Shown piece by piece: positions 25,474 through 34,984 of a stretch of 64,000 nucleotides of DNA. How positions within the stretch are numbered: position 1 is the stretch's first letter; each line of letters starts with the position of its first letter. Location: the NCBI GenBank assembly GCA_022825825.1, contig JAJDWA010000071.1:1-64000 (forward strand), given 5' to 3'. The notes below the pieces were generated by a model. The model was not told the DNA's origin and made no database searches. It saw only the letters and a list, made by a program, of their open reading frames with translations. The translations under genes were made by a program, and so were the position numbers. Origin of the DNA: Candidatus Poribacteria bacterium. GTDB lineage: Bacteria > Poribacteria > WGA-4E > WGA-3G.

Positions 25474-28400
25474 ATGCGACACATAAAACTCCTCGTTTGG
25501 CTCATTTTTATCCTATCAGGCGCAAGTGCCCTCATCTATGAAGTGATATGGATGCGGCAACTCACGCTTGTCTTTGGCAGCACTGTTTTTGCCACCAGCA
25601 CCGTGCTAACGGCATTCATGGCAGGACTCGCACTCGGCAGCTACTACTTCGGCAGAAAGATAGATGAAAGCAAAATATCGCCTTTAAAACTTTACGCCCT
25701 CCTTGAAGCAGGTATCGGTGGATTTTGTATTATCTGGCCGCTGTTGTTAACTGTGCTCACGGGTCTCTATGTGCTTATCTATCGCAACATTACATCCGAA
25801 TTCTATACCCTCTCACTGATTCGTTTTGTCCTGACCTTCGGTATACTGCTAATTCCCTCTACATTGATGGGTGGCACGTTACCTGTCCTGACACGGTTTT
25901 TTGTCAAAAGACTGGAACAACTTGGCACGAACATCGGCATTTTGTATGCGTTGAATACGTTTGGTGCAGTCATCGGCACTGTGGCAGCAGGATTTTTCTT
26001 GATTGAGGCATTAGGGATAAAATGGTCACTCGGTGTAGCAGTTGCAATTAACTTCGGTGTGGCGTTAGTTGCATTGCTATTAGCACGGCATGCACACAAA
26101 ATAGAAGAAGGAGATGAAGAAGAAGAATTAACAGAACAGATAAAATCCGAGTCGGATGGACAGGAAGCCGCAGTCCCTGAAGTTGGCAAACGAGAACAGC
26201 AATTGGTTCTATGGGCGATAGGCATATCCGGTTTCTGTGCTTTGGCGTATGAAGTGTTGTGGACCCGTATTCTCGTATTCTTTCTTGGGAGTACCACTTA
26301 TGCGTTTGCCACAATGCTCGCTGCATTTCTGTTCGGTATTGCACTTGGGAGTATGATTTTAGCAAGATGGGTAGATCGGATAAAGCAACCGATTAGCACC
26401 TTCGGCATTATCCAACTCGGCATTGGACTCTTTGCGCTTGTCTTGATGCCCGCGTTTGAGAGATTATATGGGATGACTTACGCGCTCCAGTCAACATTCG
26501 GTGGGAGTAGGTTTTGGGCATTCTTTTCCTGCTTCCTCGTGATGTGTCTGCCAACATTTCTGATGGGTGCAAGTTTTCCACTTGTTACCAAAATCTATAC
26601 CGGTAACGCGCGTCAACTCGGTAGAAGTATTGGCAATGTCTATGCTATCAATACAGTCGGGAGCATTTTAGGAGCGTTTTGTGCTGGCTTTGTGTTAATT
26701 CCGCTATTGGGCATTCGTCCAAGCATTGTGTTGACAGTAGCATTGAACACAGGTATCGGATGTCTGCTTGTTTTGAAAGGATTACGTGCGTCTGCAAGTG
26801 AAACAGAATCAGGAAGCGGTGCCAAGTCTGTTTTTCAAGGGATGGGCATTGGCGTGCCAATACTCAATGTTGGGTTAGCAGTTATTCTACTACTGACCTT
26901 GAGCCAACCGCTTTTTCTAAAAAGCACAATTTACAAAACGCAACGTCCGGGCGATGAAGTTGTTGATTACAAGGAGGAGATAGACGCGACCGTAACAACG
27001 TTAAAAGATGATGAGGGGGTTTATAGACTCTATGTAGATGCAAACCAGGCCGCTGACGCATCGCGATGGGACTCCCCTTCGCATCGTGTCATAGCACACC
27101 TGCCGTTGCTATTGCACCCAAATCCGAAACGCGCGCTGGTCGTGGGGTTTGGCATGGGACTTACCTCACATTCAATTACGCAACACGGTGTGCAAGTTGA
27201 CGCCATAGAATTATCAAAAGGGGTAATTTCTGCAGCACAAAAACATTTTAAGCATGTGAATGGCAACATTTTTGAAAACCGACTATTTAACTGGACGATA
27301 AATGATGGACGTAACCATATCCTCATGACACAAAAAAAGTATGATATGATTTCAACAGGTATTATCCATCCGCTTGTCAGTGCAGGTAGTTCTAATATCT
27401 ACACCGAAGACTTTTACAAACTGTGCAAAAGAATTCTTACTGAGGATGGGGTGATGTGTCAATGGGTGCCGTTGCATCGTTTACCAGAAACGCACTATAA
27501 GATGATTATCCGCACATTTAGAGAAGTCTTTCCAGAAACGACCCTCTGGTACAAATACACACCCGATTTTGTGATCCTTATCGGCACACTTAAACCGCTT
27601 TCTATAGATTACGAAAACTTTATAGCACGCAGTCAGCTACCGGATATTCGTGAAGGGCTCGCTGCAGATGATTTGGATGGTCCGTCGCTGTTGGACTCAT
27701 TTATGATGGGGCCGGAGGCAGTGCGAGAATATGCTGGTGATGTGCCTATCCATACAGATGACCGTCCACGATTAGAATTCTTCAAACACGCTGATTTAGT
27801 GAGTTCTACGGTACAAAATATAGAAGGAATGAAAGAATTCCGGCAAGACGTTACACCTTTCCTGAGAAACTACGGTGCAACATTAAAAGAAAAAAGAGCG
27901 GTTCAAGATAAAATTAACACTTATTTTAATGCGACACAGAAATTAATCGAGGGACAGATCGCCTATGCCAATTATCTTGATGCGACACAGAAAGTGATTT
28001 CCGGGCAAATTGCCAATCCTAATGCACGACTTCAAAGTGCAATTGCCTTGATGAACGAGGCAATAAGAACTAATCCACAAGACGAAACAATTCGCTATAA
28101 TTTCGGGATCGTCTCAGGCTTAATTCACGAAGACACACAAGAAGAACTCCGTCAACTTGAAAAAGCGGCGCGACAGAACATGCGACAAAATCCTGACGAT
28201 ATTCAAGCCCGCCTTCAATTGGCAATAGTTTATGGAAGTTATGCGTCAGAGTATGAGAATTTGGCAATGCAGTACGAGAGAAAAGGAGAGCCTGAAAAAG
28301 CTACAAAAGAACTTGAAAAAGCTATAAAAGAACTTGAAAAAGCTACAAAAGAACTTGAAAAATTGATCAGGCGCGCTCCGAATAGCCCCGAAATTGGTGC

Positions 28401-28797
28401 CATTATTAGCGGGTATTACGTCATTCTTGGCAAGTATTATGAACGTCAAGAACGCTATAAGGATGCACTTCGTACCTACAAACGATTAGAACAGCTTGAT
28501 TCTAACTTACCCGCTGTAATTTTTGCCGCGATGGCACGACTCCATCTGTTATTAGAAAATGTTGATGAAGCAGAAAAATATGCTCAAAAAGGGGTGGACA
28601 CAGATGCCAATTCTTGGCGTTCACACTATATGCTCGGTAGGGTATACCACGTTATGAATCAACCGGAAAAACAGCAGGAACACTATACAAACGCCTTGAA
28701 AGTAATTGATGCGGAAATCCCTCGTTCCTTAGATCCAAGTAATTTACTCAGCTACAAAGAACAGATACAAAACGAACTTAAAGAGATACAAAAATAG
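25474..28797 (+). CDS. spermidine synthase-like membrane protein fused to TPR repeats
   Basis: A 1107-aa fusion. Two blocks of transmembrane helices (about 5-210 and 235-470), each beginning with a similar GxSALxYEVxWxR motif, look like an internal duplication. A spermidine-synthase fold with an AdoMet-binding GFGMGLTSHSI near 555 follows; polyamine-binding acidic residues are only partly recognisable, so real aminopropyl transfer is doubtful. The C-terminal third (about 830-1107) carries TPR units (DEAEKYAQKGV; HYMLGRVYHVM) interrupted by a 21-bp tandem repeat coding a heptad. Such membrane-bound spermidine-synthase-like proteins are common in Planctomycetes-type bacteria and have no proven function. 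It lies 20 bases before aspS. Confidence 0.85.
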   Translation: MRHIKLLVWLIFILSGASALIYEVIWMRQLTLVFGSTVFATSTVLTAFMAGLALGSYYFGRKIDESKISPLKLYALLEAGIGGFCIIWPLLLTVLTGLYVLIYRNITSEFYTLSLIRFVLTFGILLIPSTLMGGTLPVLTRFFVKRLEQLGTNIGILYALNTFGAVIGTVAAGFFLIEALGIKWSLGVAVAINFGVALVALLLARHAHKIEEGDEEEELTEQIKSESDGQEAAVPEVGKREQQLVLWAIGISGFCALAYEVLWTRILVFFLGSTTYAFATMLAAFLFGIALGSMILARWVDRIKQPISTFGIIQLGIGLFALVLMPAFERLYGMTYALQSTFGGSRFWAFFSCFLVMCLPTFLMGASFPLVTKIYTGNARQLGRSIGNVYAINTVGSILGAFCAGFVLIPLLGIRPSIVLTVALNTGIGCLLVLKGLRASASETESGSGAKSVFQGMGIGVPILNVGLAVILLLTLSQPLFLKSTIYKTQRPGDEVVDYKEEIDATVTTLKDDEGVYRLYVDANQAADASRWDSPSHRVIAHLPLLLHPNPKRALVVGFGMGLTSHSITQHGVQVDAIELSKGVISAAQKHFKHVNGNIFENRLFNWTINDGRNHILMTQKKYDMISTGIIHPLVSAGSSNIYTEDFYKLCKRILTEDGVMCQWVPLHRLPETHYKMIIRTFREVFPETTLWYKYTPDFVILIGTLKPLSIDYENFIARSQLPDIREGLAADDLDGPSLLDSFMMGPEAVREYAGDVPIHTDDRPRLEFFKHADLVSSTVQNIEGMKEFRQDVTPFLRNYGATLKEKRAVQDKINTYFNATQKLIEGQIAYANYLDATQKVISGQIANPNARLQSAIALMNEAIRTNPQDETIRYNFGIVSGLIHEDTQEELRQLEKAARQNMRQNPDDIQARLQLAIVYGSYASEYENLAMQYERKGEPEKATKELEKAIKELEKATKELEKLIRRAPNSPEIGAIISGYYVILGKYYERQERYKDALRTYKRLEQLDSNLPAVIFAAMARLHLLLENVDEAEKYAQKGVDTDANSWRSHYMLGRVYHVMNQPEKQQEHYTNALKVIDAEIPRSLDPSNLLSYKEQIQNELKEIQK
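28294..28356 (+). repeat. 21-bp in-frame tandem repeat coding a heptad
   Basis: Three units (28294-28314, 28315-28335, 28336-28356) differ at one base only and encode EKATKEL, EKAIKEL, EKATKEL, with a partial fourth after them. A seven-residue period with Leu/Ala spacing predicts coiled coil within the TPR region. Confidence 0.85.
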
Positions 28798-28817
28798 GAG
28801 GAAAATACAGACCCATT

Positions 28818-30830
28818 ATGTCTCAAGAATCTTCTCTAAAACGGACACACTATTGTGGTGACCTACGTTTGACCGATGCGGGTACATCTGCACGACTCAA
28901 CGGTTGGGTTAGACGTCGCCGCGACCATGGCGGTGTGATTTTCGTGGATTTACGCGATAGAACGGGGATCACGCAAGTGGTCTTTGACCCACAAATTGAC
29001 GAAAAAGCGCATGCACTTGCCGATGCTGTCAGAAGTGAGTTTGTCCTAAACGTTAGCGGAACAGTCCGTGAACGTGCACCGGGCGACTTACTCTTCAAAG
29101 CAGATACAGCATTTGAAGATGAACTGACAGATAACACATCGTTGTCTGCCGAATTTCATTCCCTTTTTACCGACTTAGACACTAAATATAAATTGTCAGA
29201 TAACATCAAAATTGATGTTCGCGAACCTGATAAACGATGGCTTCTTACCGATATAGAAAACAATAGGACTTATGAAATAGTGCGTGGAGCGGACAGCCTC
29301 GATATTTATCAGGGTACTGTCAATCCAGAACTTGCTACAGGTGAGATTGAGGTGGCAGTAGATTCACTTGACATACTTAATACTGCCAAGACACCACCGT
29401 TTCCAGTTGAAGACGATATTGAAGTGGCAGAAGATATTCGCATGCGTTATCGGTTCGTTGATTTACGGCGGCCAGAGATGCAGAAAACACTTGAAATGCG
29501 TCATAAAGCTGCACTTGTAGCCCGCAACTATATGAATGAACAGGGATTCCTTGAAATTGAGACACCTATCTTGATGAATAGCACGCCAGAAGGGGCACGC
29601 GACGTTCTTGTCCCGAGTCGGCACTACCCCGGTAGATTCTATGCCTTGCCACAATCACCGCAACAGTTCAAACAGATTCTGATGATGAGTGGTGTTGACC
29701 GTTATTTTCAGATTGCACGCTGTTTTAGAGATGAGGATACTCGCGCTGATAGACAACTTGAGTTCACACAACTTGATATTGAGATGTCCTTTGCAGGTGT
29801 TGATGATGTGCTTGAGGTAACCGAAGGTCTCATGAAGCGGATATTTGAAGAAGCTGGAGAAATTCCTATTGAAACACCTTTTCTAAGGTTACCATACCAT
29901 GAATCGATGGCGCGGTTCGGCAATGACAAACCCGACACGCGGTTCGGCATGGAACTGACGGACCTTTCCGATGTGATGGCAGAGTGCGATTTTCAGGTGT
30001 TCACCCGTGCCCTATCTTCCGGTGGACAGGTAAAAGGCATTGCTGTTCCGGGTGGGGCAGATTTTTCAAGAAAAGACATTGATGATTTAACGGAATTCGT
30101 TGCTACTTACCGTGCAAAAGGGTTGGCTTGGGTTAAAATTACATCAGAAGAATTTTCATCGGGTATTGTCAAATTTTTCAAAACCGAGCAGCTTGAGACA
30201 GCACAAGAGAGAATGGGTGCAAAACCGGGCGACATCATGTTTTTTGTCGCTGACCGCCCCAAAGTTGTTGCTGATGCACTCGGCAACCTTCGTTTACATC
30301 TTGGTCGCAAATTGAACATGATCGACGAAAATCGGTACAACTTCTTGTGGATTGTCGATTACCCGTTGTTTGAGTGGAACGAAGAGGCGAATAGATACGA
30401 ACCACTTCATCATCTTTTCACAGGTGCGACTGAAGAGACACTACCTCTATTAGATACAGACCCTGGTAAAGTTCAAGGCCAACACTACGATCTGGTATGT
30501 AACGGATACGAAATCTGTAGCGGGAGTGTCAGAATTCATCAATGGGATGTTCAGCAAAAGATTTTTGATATTCTGAAAATCAAACCCGAGGACGTTAAAA
30601 ATCGGTTCGGCTATTTCATTGATGCGCTGGAATATGGGACACCCCCACATGCGGGGATCGCACCAGGGCTTGACCGTATTGTGATGTTAATGCGGAATGA
30701 GGAAAATATCCGCGAAGTAATAGCGTTTCCGAAATCTCAACAAGGACTTTGTCCACTTACCCATGCACCTTCTACTGTAACAGAGGCACAACTTGAAGAA
30801 TTGTCAATTCGCGTGGATGTTGATGAATAA
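28818..30830 (+). CDS. aspS: aspartyl-tRNA synthetase with an extra domain in the anticodon-binding region
   Basis: A class II synthetase with an OB-fold anticodon domain, motif 2 (FRDEDTRADRQLEFTQLD), the bacterial GAD insertion (about 380-500) and motif 3 (GIAPGLDRIVMLM). Length is 670 aa, while bacterial AspRS is near 590. The surplus is one block at residues 90-166, between RERAPG and TVNPELATGEIEV, inside the OB domain. That block ends with TYEIVRGADSLDIYQG and is not part of the usual family. The enzyme charges tRNA-Asp, and perhaps tRNA-Asn if an amidotransferase is present. It is 20 bases behind the preceding gene, in a plus-strand run that continues through der. Confidence 0.95.
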   Translation: MSQESSLKRTHYCGDLRLTDAGTSARLNGWVRRRRDHGGVIFVDLRDRTGITQVVFDPQIDEKAHALADAVRSEFVLNVSGTVRERAPGDLLFKADTAFEDELTDNTSLSAEFHSLFTDLDTKYKLSDNIKIDVREPDKRWLLTDIENNRTYEIVRGADSLDIYQGTVNPELATGEIEVAVDSLDILNTAKTPPFPVEDDIEVAEDIRMRYRFVDLRRPEMQKTLEMRHKAALVARNYMNEQGFLEIETPILMNSTPEGARDVLVPSRHYPGRFYALPQSPQQFKQILMMSGVDRYFQIARCFRDEDTRADRQLEFTQLDIEMSFAGVDDVLEVTEGLMKRIFEEAGEIPIETPFLRLPYHESMARFGNDKPDTRFGMELTDLSDVMAECDFQVFTRALSSGGQVKGIAVPGGADFSRKDIDDLTEFVATYRAKGLAWVKITSEEFSSGIVKFFKTEQLETAQERMGAKPGDIMFFVADRPKVVADALGNLRLHLGRKLNMIDENRYNFLWIVDYPLFEWNEEANRYEPLHHLFTGATEETLPLLDTDPGKVQGQHYDLVCNGYEICSGSVRIHQWDVQQKIFDILKIKPEDVKNRFGYFIDALEYGTPPHAGIAPGLDRIVMLMRNEENIREVIAFPKSQQGLCPLTHAPSTVTEAQLEELSIRVDVDE

Positions 30831-30886
30831 GAATAGAAATAATAATACAATGTAGGTTGAATACCACCTACAAAAGGAAATAAACT

Positions 30887-32482
30887 ATGAATCAAAACGG
30901 CAATACTGAAAGCAACTTTGGACTTCTTATTGGCATAGTCATCGCTATTATTGTCGGTGCGCTTGTCGGGGGGTTCTTTCCAGGGTTTGCGAAACATACC
31001 GAAATATTAGGTGACATATTCTTGACCTTACTGAAGATGGTCGTAGTACCTCTTGTGATATTCTCAATGGTCGTAGGAATTACAAACTTGGGTGATATCC
31101 GCAACCTCGGTTCCATTGGGGGACGCACCGTCCTTTATTATATGGCAACCACTGCAATCTCAGTTATCATTGGCATGATCCTTGTCAACATCATTGCTCC
31201 AGGAAAAGGGATCGAGTTATCAAAAGAGGGAGATAATTATCCTCAACTCTCTTATGCATTGAGTGGTGAGAATAATCTCACGGTAACATTACCAGAGGAG
31301 CAAATTAAAGAAGATTATTCTGATAAATTTATAATCACACTTGTTGACCAAAATTTGGTAGGGAAAATCGAATCTATTGAAGGCAATCAAGTGACTGTAG
31401 CAAATTGGCAAGACCTGTCCGGTGAAATTGACTACATCATAACAGAGAGCGGTAAGACTTTGATGATCGCAGAAAACCAATTTACTGATCTGAAAGTTGA
31501 CCAATCTGGTACTGGTGTTGCAATTTCACTACCAATTGCTTCAGAGGTTGAAGGCAAACAAGAACGTACTATGGGGCAGACCATTATGGAAGTCTTCTTA
31601 GGTAACAAAGAAACTGATAAACAAGGCATGATTCCATCAAATATCTTTAAGGCGATGGCGAATATGGATATTTTGCCGCTTATCTTTTTCTCACTAATAA
31701 TTGGTGCTGCTTTATCGGTTATTGGGGATGTAGGAAAACCCGCAATTGCTATCTTTAACGCCTTTAATGAAGCTGTGATGCAGGTTGTTAACTGGATTAT
31801 GATCCTGGCACCGATAGGTATTTTCGGGTTAATCGCAGGCAGAATAGGCGAAGCAGGTGGTTTCGCTGAATTCTTACCAGAATTAGCAGCTGTCGGTAAA
31901 TACAGTATGACGGTGATATTAGCACTCGGTTTCCACGGTTTTGTTGTCCTACCAACATTACTATTCCTATTAGGACGACGGAATCCGATTGGATATGCCC
32001 AAGGAATGGGAACAGCCTTGTTAAATGCTTTCTCTACCGCAAGTTCAAGTGCCACACTGCCGTTAACGATGGAAAATGTTGAAGAACAAAACGGAATCTC
32101 TAACCGCACAGCAAGTTTCGTGTTACCGTTAGGGGCTACCATCAATATGGATGGCACAGCACTTTATGAAGCTGTTGCTGTTATGTTTATTGCACAAGTA
32201 TATGGAATAACAATGGGGCCAGCAGAACAACTCATTATTGTGTTGACTGCGACACTCGCGGCAATAGGTGCTGCGGGGATACCTGAAGCAGGCCTCGTTA
32301 CGATGGTAATTGTCCTAAAGGCCGTTGGGCTGCCAATAGAAGGGGTTGCATTGATACTATCAATAGATTGGCTTCTTGATAGATTCCGCACCACCGTCAA
32401 CGTTTGGGGTGACAGTGTCGGTGCAGGCATCATTGAAACTTATGAATCTGGTGATTCTGCTGAAGTCGCAGCGGCATCATAG
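30887..32482 (+). CDS. dicarboxylate/amino acid:cation symporter with enlarged external loop
   Basis: A 531-aa member of the DAACS (GltP/GltPh) family. Recognisable family parts are MVVVPLVIFSMVVGI (51-65), SNIFKAMANMDILPLIFFSL (251-270), the serine-rich hairpin STASSSATLPLTMENVE, the NMDGTALYEAVA signature with the substrate-binding helix, and GAAGIPEAG. The protein couples uptake of glutamate, aspartate or C4-dicarboxylates to Na+ or H+. It is about 110 residues longer than usual, because residues 112-226 between TM3 and TM4 hold a beta-rich hydrophilic block that should face outside. AGGAAA lies 7 bases before the ATG. Confidence 0.9.
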   Translation: MNQNGNTESNFGLLIGIVIAIIVGALVGGFFPGFAKHTEILGDIFLTLLKMVVVPLVIFSMVVGITNLGDIRNLGSIGGRTVLYYMATTAISVIIGMILVNIIAPGKGIELSKEGDNYPQLSYALSGENNLTVTLPEEQIKEDYSDKFIITLVDQNLVGKIESIEGNQVTVANWQDLSGEIDYIITESGKTLMIAENQFTDLKVDQSGTGVAISLPIASEVEGKQERTMGQTIMEVFLGNKETDKQGMIPSNIFKAMANMDILPLIFFSLIIGAALSVIGDVGKPAIAIFNAFNEAVMQVVNWIMILAPIGIFGLIAGRIGEAGGFAEFLPELAAVGKYSMTVILALGFHGFVVLPTLLFLLGRRNPIGYAQGMGTALLNAFSTASSSATLPLTMENVEEQNGISNRTASFVLPLGATINMDGTALYEAVAVMFIAQVYGITMGPAEQLIIVLTATLAAIGAAGIPEAGLVTMVIVLKAVGLPIEGVALILSIDWLLDRFRTTVNVWGDSVGAGIIETYESGDSAEVAAAS

Positions 32483-32599
32483 TTCCTTTTCAATCTGCTA
32501 CTTCTATGTATATACTCCACCTTCCTTGTACGGTGTGTTTTGGAATAATATTCCTCATAAAACGCATCTACAAGGAAATTTAGATCGTTACATAATCAA

Positions 32600-34984
32600 A
32601 TGAACAACAAAGACGAAACAACTCAACAACAACCCGGCATTTCTGGTGAGACAGCGCTGGCAATCATTAGTGTTACACTCGCTGCCTTATGGATAGCATT
32701 TGCCTTTTACCACGGCACGAGTCCTGATGCAAATGGAAATCGGATAATGTTATTGCATCCGCTTGTTCCGATCGCGCTTATTGCGCTGCTCATCCGTATT
32801 TATCGATGGATTGACATAAAATTTGTCATTCATCTTGAAATCATTATGATCGGTCTCTGGCTCTTTGTTAAATTGCTGGGCATCTTGATGCCTTTCATCC
32901 TCGGTTTCGGATTTGCTTATCTCTTTAGGTTTCTGTGGCGTGCACTTCCATTCAAGAAGTATTACCAACGCGCGATCGCAACTGTCTTAATCGTTCTTGT
33001 TTGTAGTGGCGTGTTAATTTTCACTGGCATAGGCGTTGGCAATCAAGTCAGCCAAATGACGAAAGGGTTACAGAAATTCTATCATGAATCTTTGCTACCG
33101 TTAGTCGTAGGGGAAGTGTTCACAGCATTAGCATTGGATACATCTGCAGAAACACAAACACTCTATCTTGCAACAGATCACGGTATCTATATTTATCAAT
33201 TTGACAAGGATCCAGTTTCGGGTGATGAACCAGAAAGAAAAGGAATAACGAATGGTGATATAGTTGGAAAGAAAATCCGGACAATCTCCGTGAATAATGA
33301 CTATATTTATGCTGGGACAGATTCTGGAGTATTTAGATGTGATAAAAGAATTGTACAGGTAGTGACAGGAAAGACAGATCAATCAGCCTCGCGTATAGGA
33401 TTTCTACGAAAACTTTGGCATTTAGTAATAGGAAAGAAAGAAGAATCAGTAGATTTGGAATGGACCAAAATTATAACAAATGTATTTGACGATCTTGTCG
33501 TTCAAACTATCAACGCACCAGCTTGGAATCCCAATTTATTATATGTCGGAACAAATAAAGGGCTATTTATTAGCGAAGATTCTGGGGAAACATGGGTTGA
33601 GGAAAAAAGTAATAAAATTGAGGAACGGTCTGTTGTTCACATCACTTCTATTGAAAAATATGAAGGGGCTCGTGATGACATTCCGAAGTATTTCGAGCGT
33701 AAAGACATACCGATGTATGTTGCAAGTATCGCAAATAGTAATCAGACTACTTCCCAGCCGAAAGAAAAAGGAGAGATAAACACCGATGATGACCAAGATG
33801 CTGCAGATGAGGAAAGTCAGCAACAACTTTCTACTACATCTGAAGAAAATCCCAAAAAATCTGAAAATAAAAATAAAACAGTTGTGCATTGGCGGAAAAA
33901 TCCTTCCATGGAGTGGCAGGAAGTGAAACTTGACATAGATTCTGATGCTGTGCCACAAATTAATCTGCTTGCAGCAATAGACAATGAAGCAGAAGAACTC
34001 TATGCGGGTACAGTAAATGGGATATACCGTTGGTACGAACATAAAACGGGGAAAAGAGTGGATTCTTCTGACCAATTGCCACAATCAATCTCTCTGTTAG
34101 CTTCCGCCCCTTTTGGATTATTTGCTGGTAATAAGGACGTAATCCATTACAGTAAAGACCTAAAAGACCTAAAAACTTGGAAAAGTTTTATTCTAAAAGA
34201 AAATGGGATATTAGCGTACAGAGATGAAGAAATTGTCAAACAGTTTCAGGCATATCTAACGGAGAGGATCCCTGGCTGGACAGCCAGTGGCGGTGCTTTT
34301 GTTAAGTGGTTGTCCGGATTAGCCGGTTCCATCGCTTTTCAGTTTGGTGGGCTCCTCGCGACAGTGTTCCTTGCGTTCATCGTTTTTGTCTATGCAAGCC
34401 AAGGATTTGACAAATATTTCCGTGGTTTCATCGGCTTAGTTCCTGAAAAGCATCGCGAAATTGCTATGGCATACCTAAGAGAGATTGATAGAAATATGCA
34501 TCAGTTTCTCAAAGGGCAATTTATTGTGATTGTAATTATTTCGATTATCTCCTGTATCGTCTATCGTATTATTGGCGTGCCTTTTGCCCTACTTGTTGGC
34601 ATATTAGCGGGGCTCTGCAACGCGATACCGACGTTCGGTCCCTTCATTGGAGGTGGATTCGCATATATTGCCATGCTGATAGGACTTGCAGCTGACGAAT
34701 TTAGTAGTACTACCGGTTTTCTCATCCGCTGTGTGTTTGTGTTAGGGGCAATCCTCGGTATTCAGACAATTGACAATTCTCTCATCTCACCCAAAGTTAT
34801 GAGTAATGCAGTTGATGTTGATCCACTGCTCATTATGTTCTCCGTTATCGTTGGAGCTTCTATTCTCGGATTTTGGGGTGTTTTGCTGGCAATTCCGATT
34901 ATTGTTGTGATAAAATCTATCGTTGCCGTTTCACGAGCCGCTGCAAATGATGTGGACACGCCCGCTGTAGAGGAGCAAACCTGA
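32600..34984 (+). CDS. AI-2E family transporter with an inserted beta-propeller domain
   Basis: The membrane parts (TM near 18-38, 50-68, 75-108, 125-148, then 575-600 and 645-770) match the AI-2E/UPF0118 exporter family, including NAIPTFGPFIGGG and DPLLIMFSVIVGA. Family members are about 350 aa; this one is 794. The extra 370 residues (172-540) interrupt the extracytoplasmic amphipathic region. They contain propeller-blade motifs LYLATDHGIYIY, IYAGTDSGVF, LLYVGTNKGLFIS and LYAGTVNGIYRW, plus a perfect Asp-box SEDSGETW (325-332). A low-complexity acidic stretch (390-425) splits it. Known relatives export autoinducer-2 or other small molecules or act as Na+/H+ antiporters; an external sensor or binding propeller is inference. 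Its stop overlaps the der ATG by one base. Confidence 0.88.
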   Translation: MNNKDETTQQQPGISGETALAIISVTLAALWIAFAFYHGTSPDANGNRIMLLHPLVPIALIALLIRIYRWIDIKFVIHLEIIMIGLWLFVKLLGILMPFILGFGFAYLFRFLWRALPFKKYYQRAIATVLIVLVCSGVLIFTGIGVGNQVSQMTKGLQKFYHESLLPLVVGEVFTALALDTSAETQTLYLATDHGIYIYQFDKDPVSGDEPERKGITNGDIVGKKIRTISVNNDYIYAGTDSGVFRCDKRIVQVVTGKTDQSASRIGFLRKLWHLVIGKKEESVDLEWTKIITNVFDDLVVQTINAPAWNPNLLYVGTNKGLFISEDSGETWVEEKSNKIEERSVVHITSIEKYEGARDDIPKYFERKDIPMYVASIANSNQTTSQPKEKGEINTDDDQDAADEESQQQLSTTSEENPKKSENKNKTVVHWRKNPSMEWQEVKLDIDSDAVPQINLLAAIDNEAEELYAGTVNGIYRWYEHKTGKRVDSSDQLPQSISLLASAPFGLFAGNKDVIHYSKDLKDLKTWKSFILKENGILAYRDEEIVKQFQAYLTERIPGWTASGGAFVKWLSGLAGSIAFQFGGLLATVFLAFIVFVYASQGFDKYFRGFIGLVPEKHREIAMAYLREIDRNMHQFLKGQFIVIVIISIISCIVYRIIGVPFALLVGILAGLCNAIPTFGPFIGGGFAYIAMLIGLAADEFSSTTGFLIRCVFVLGAILGIQTIDNSLISPKVMSNAVDVDPLLIMFSVIVGASILGFWGVLLAIPIIVVIKSIVAVSRAAANDVDTPAVEEQT

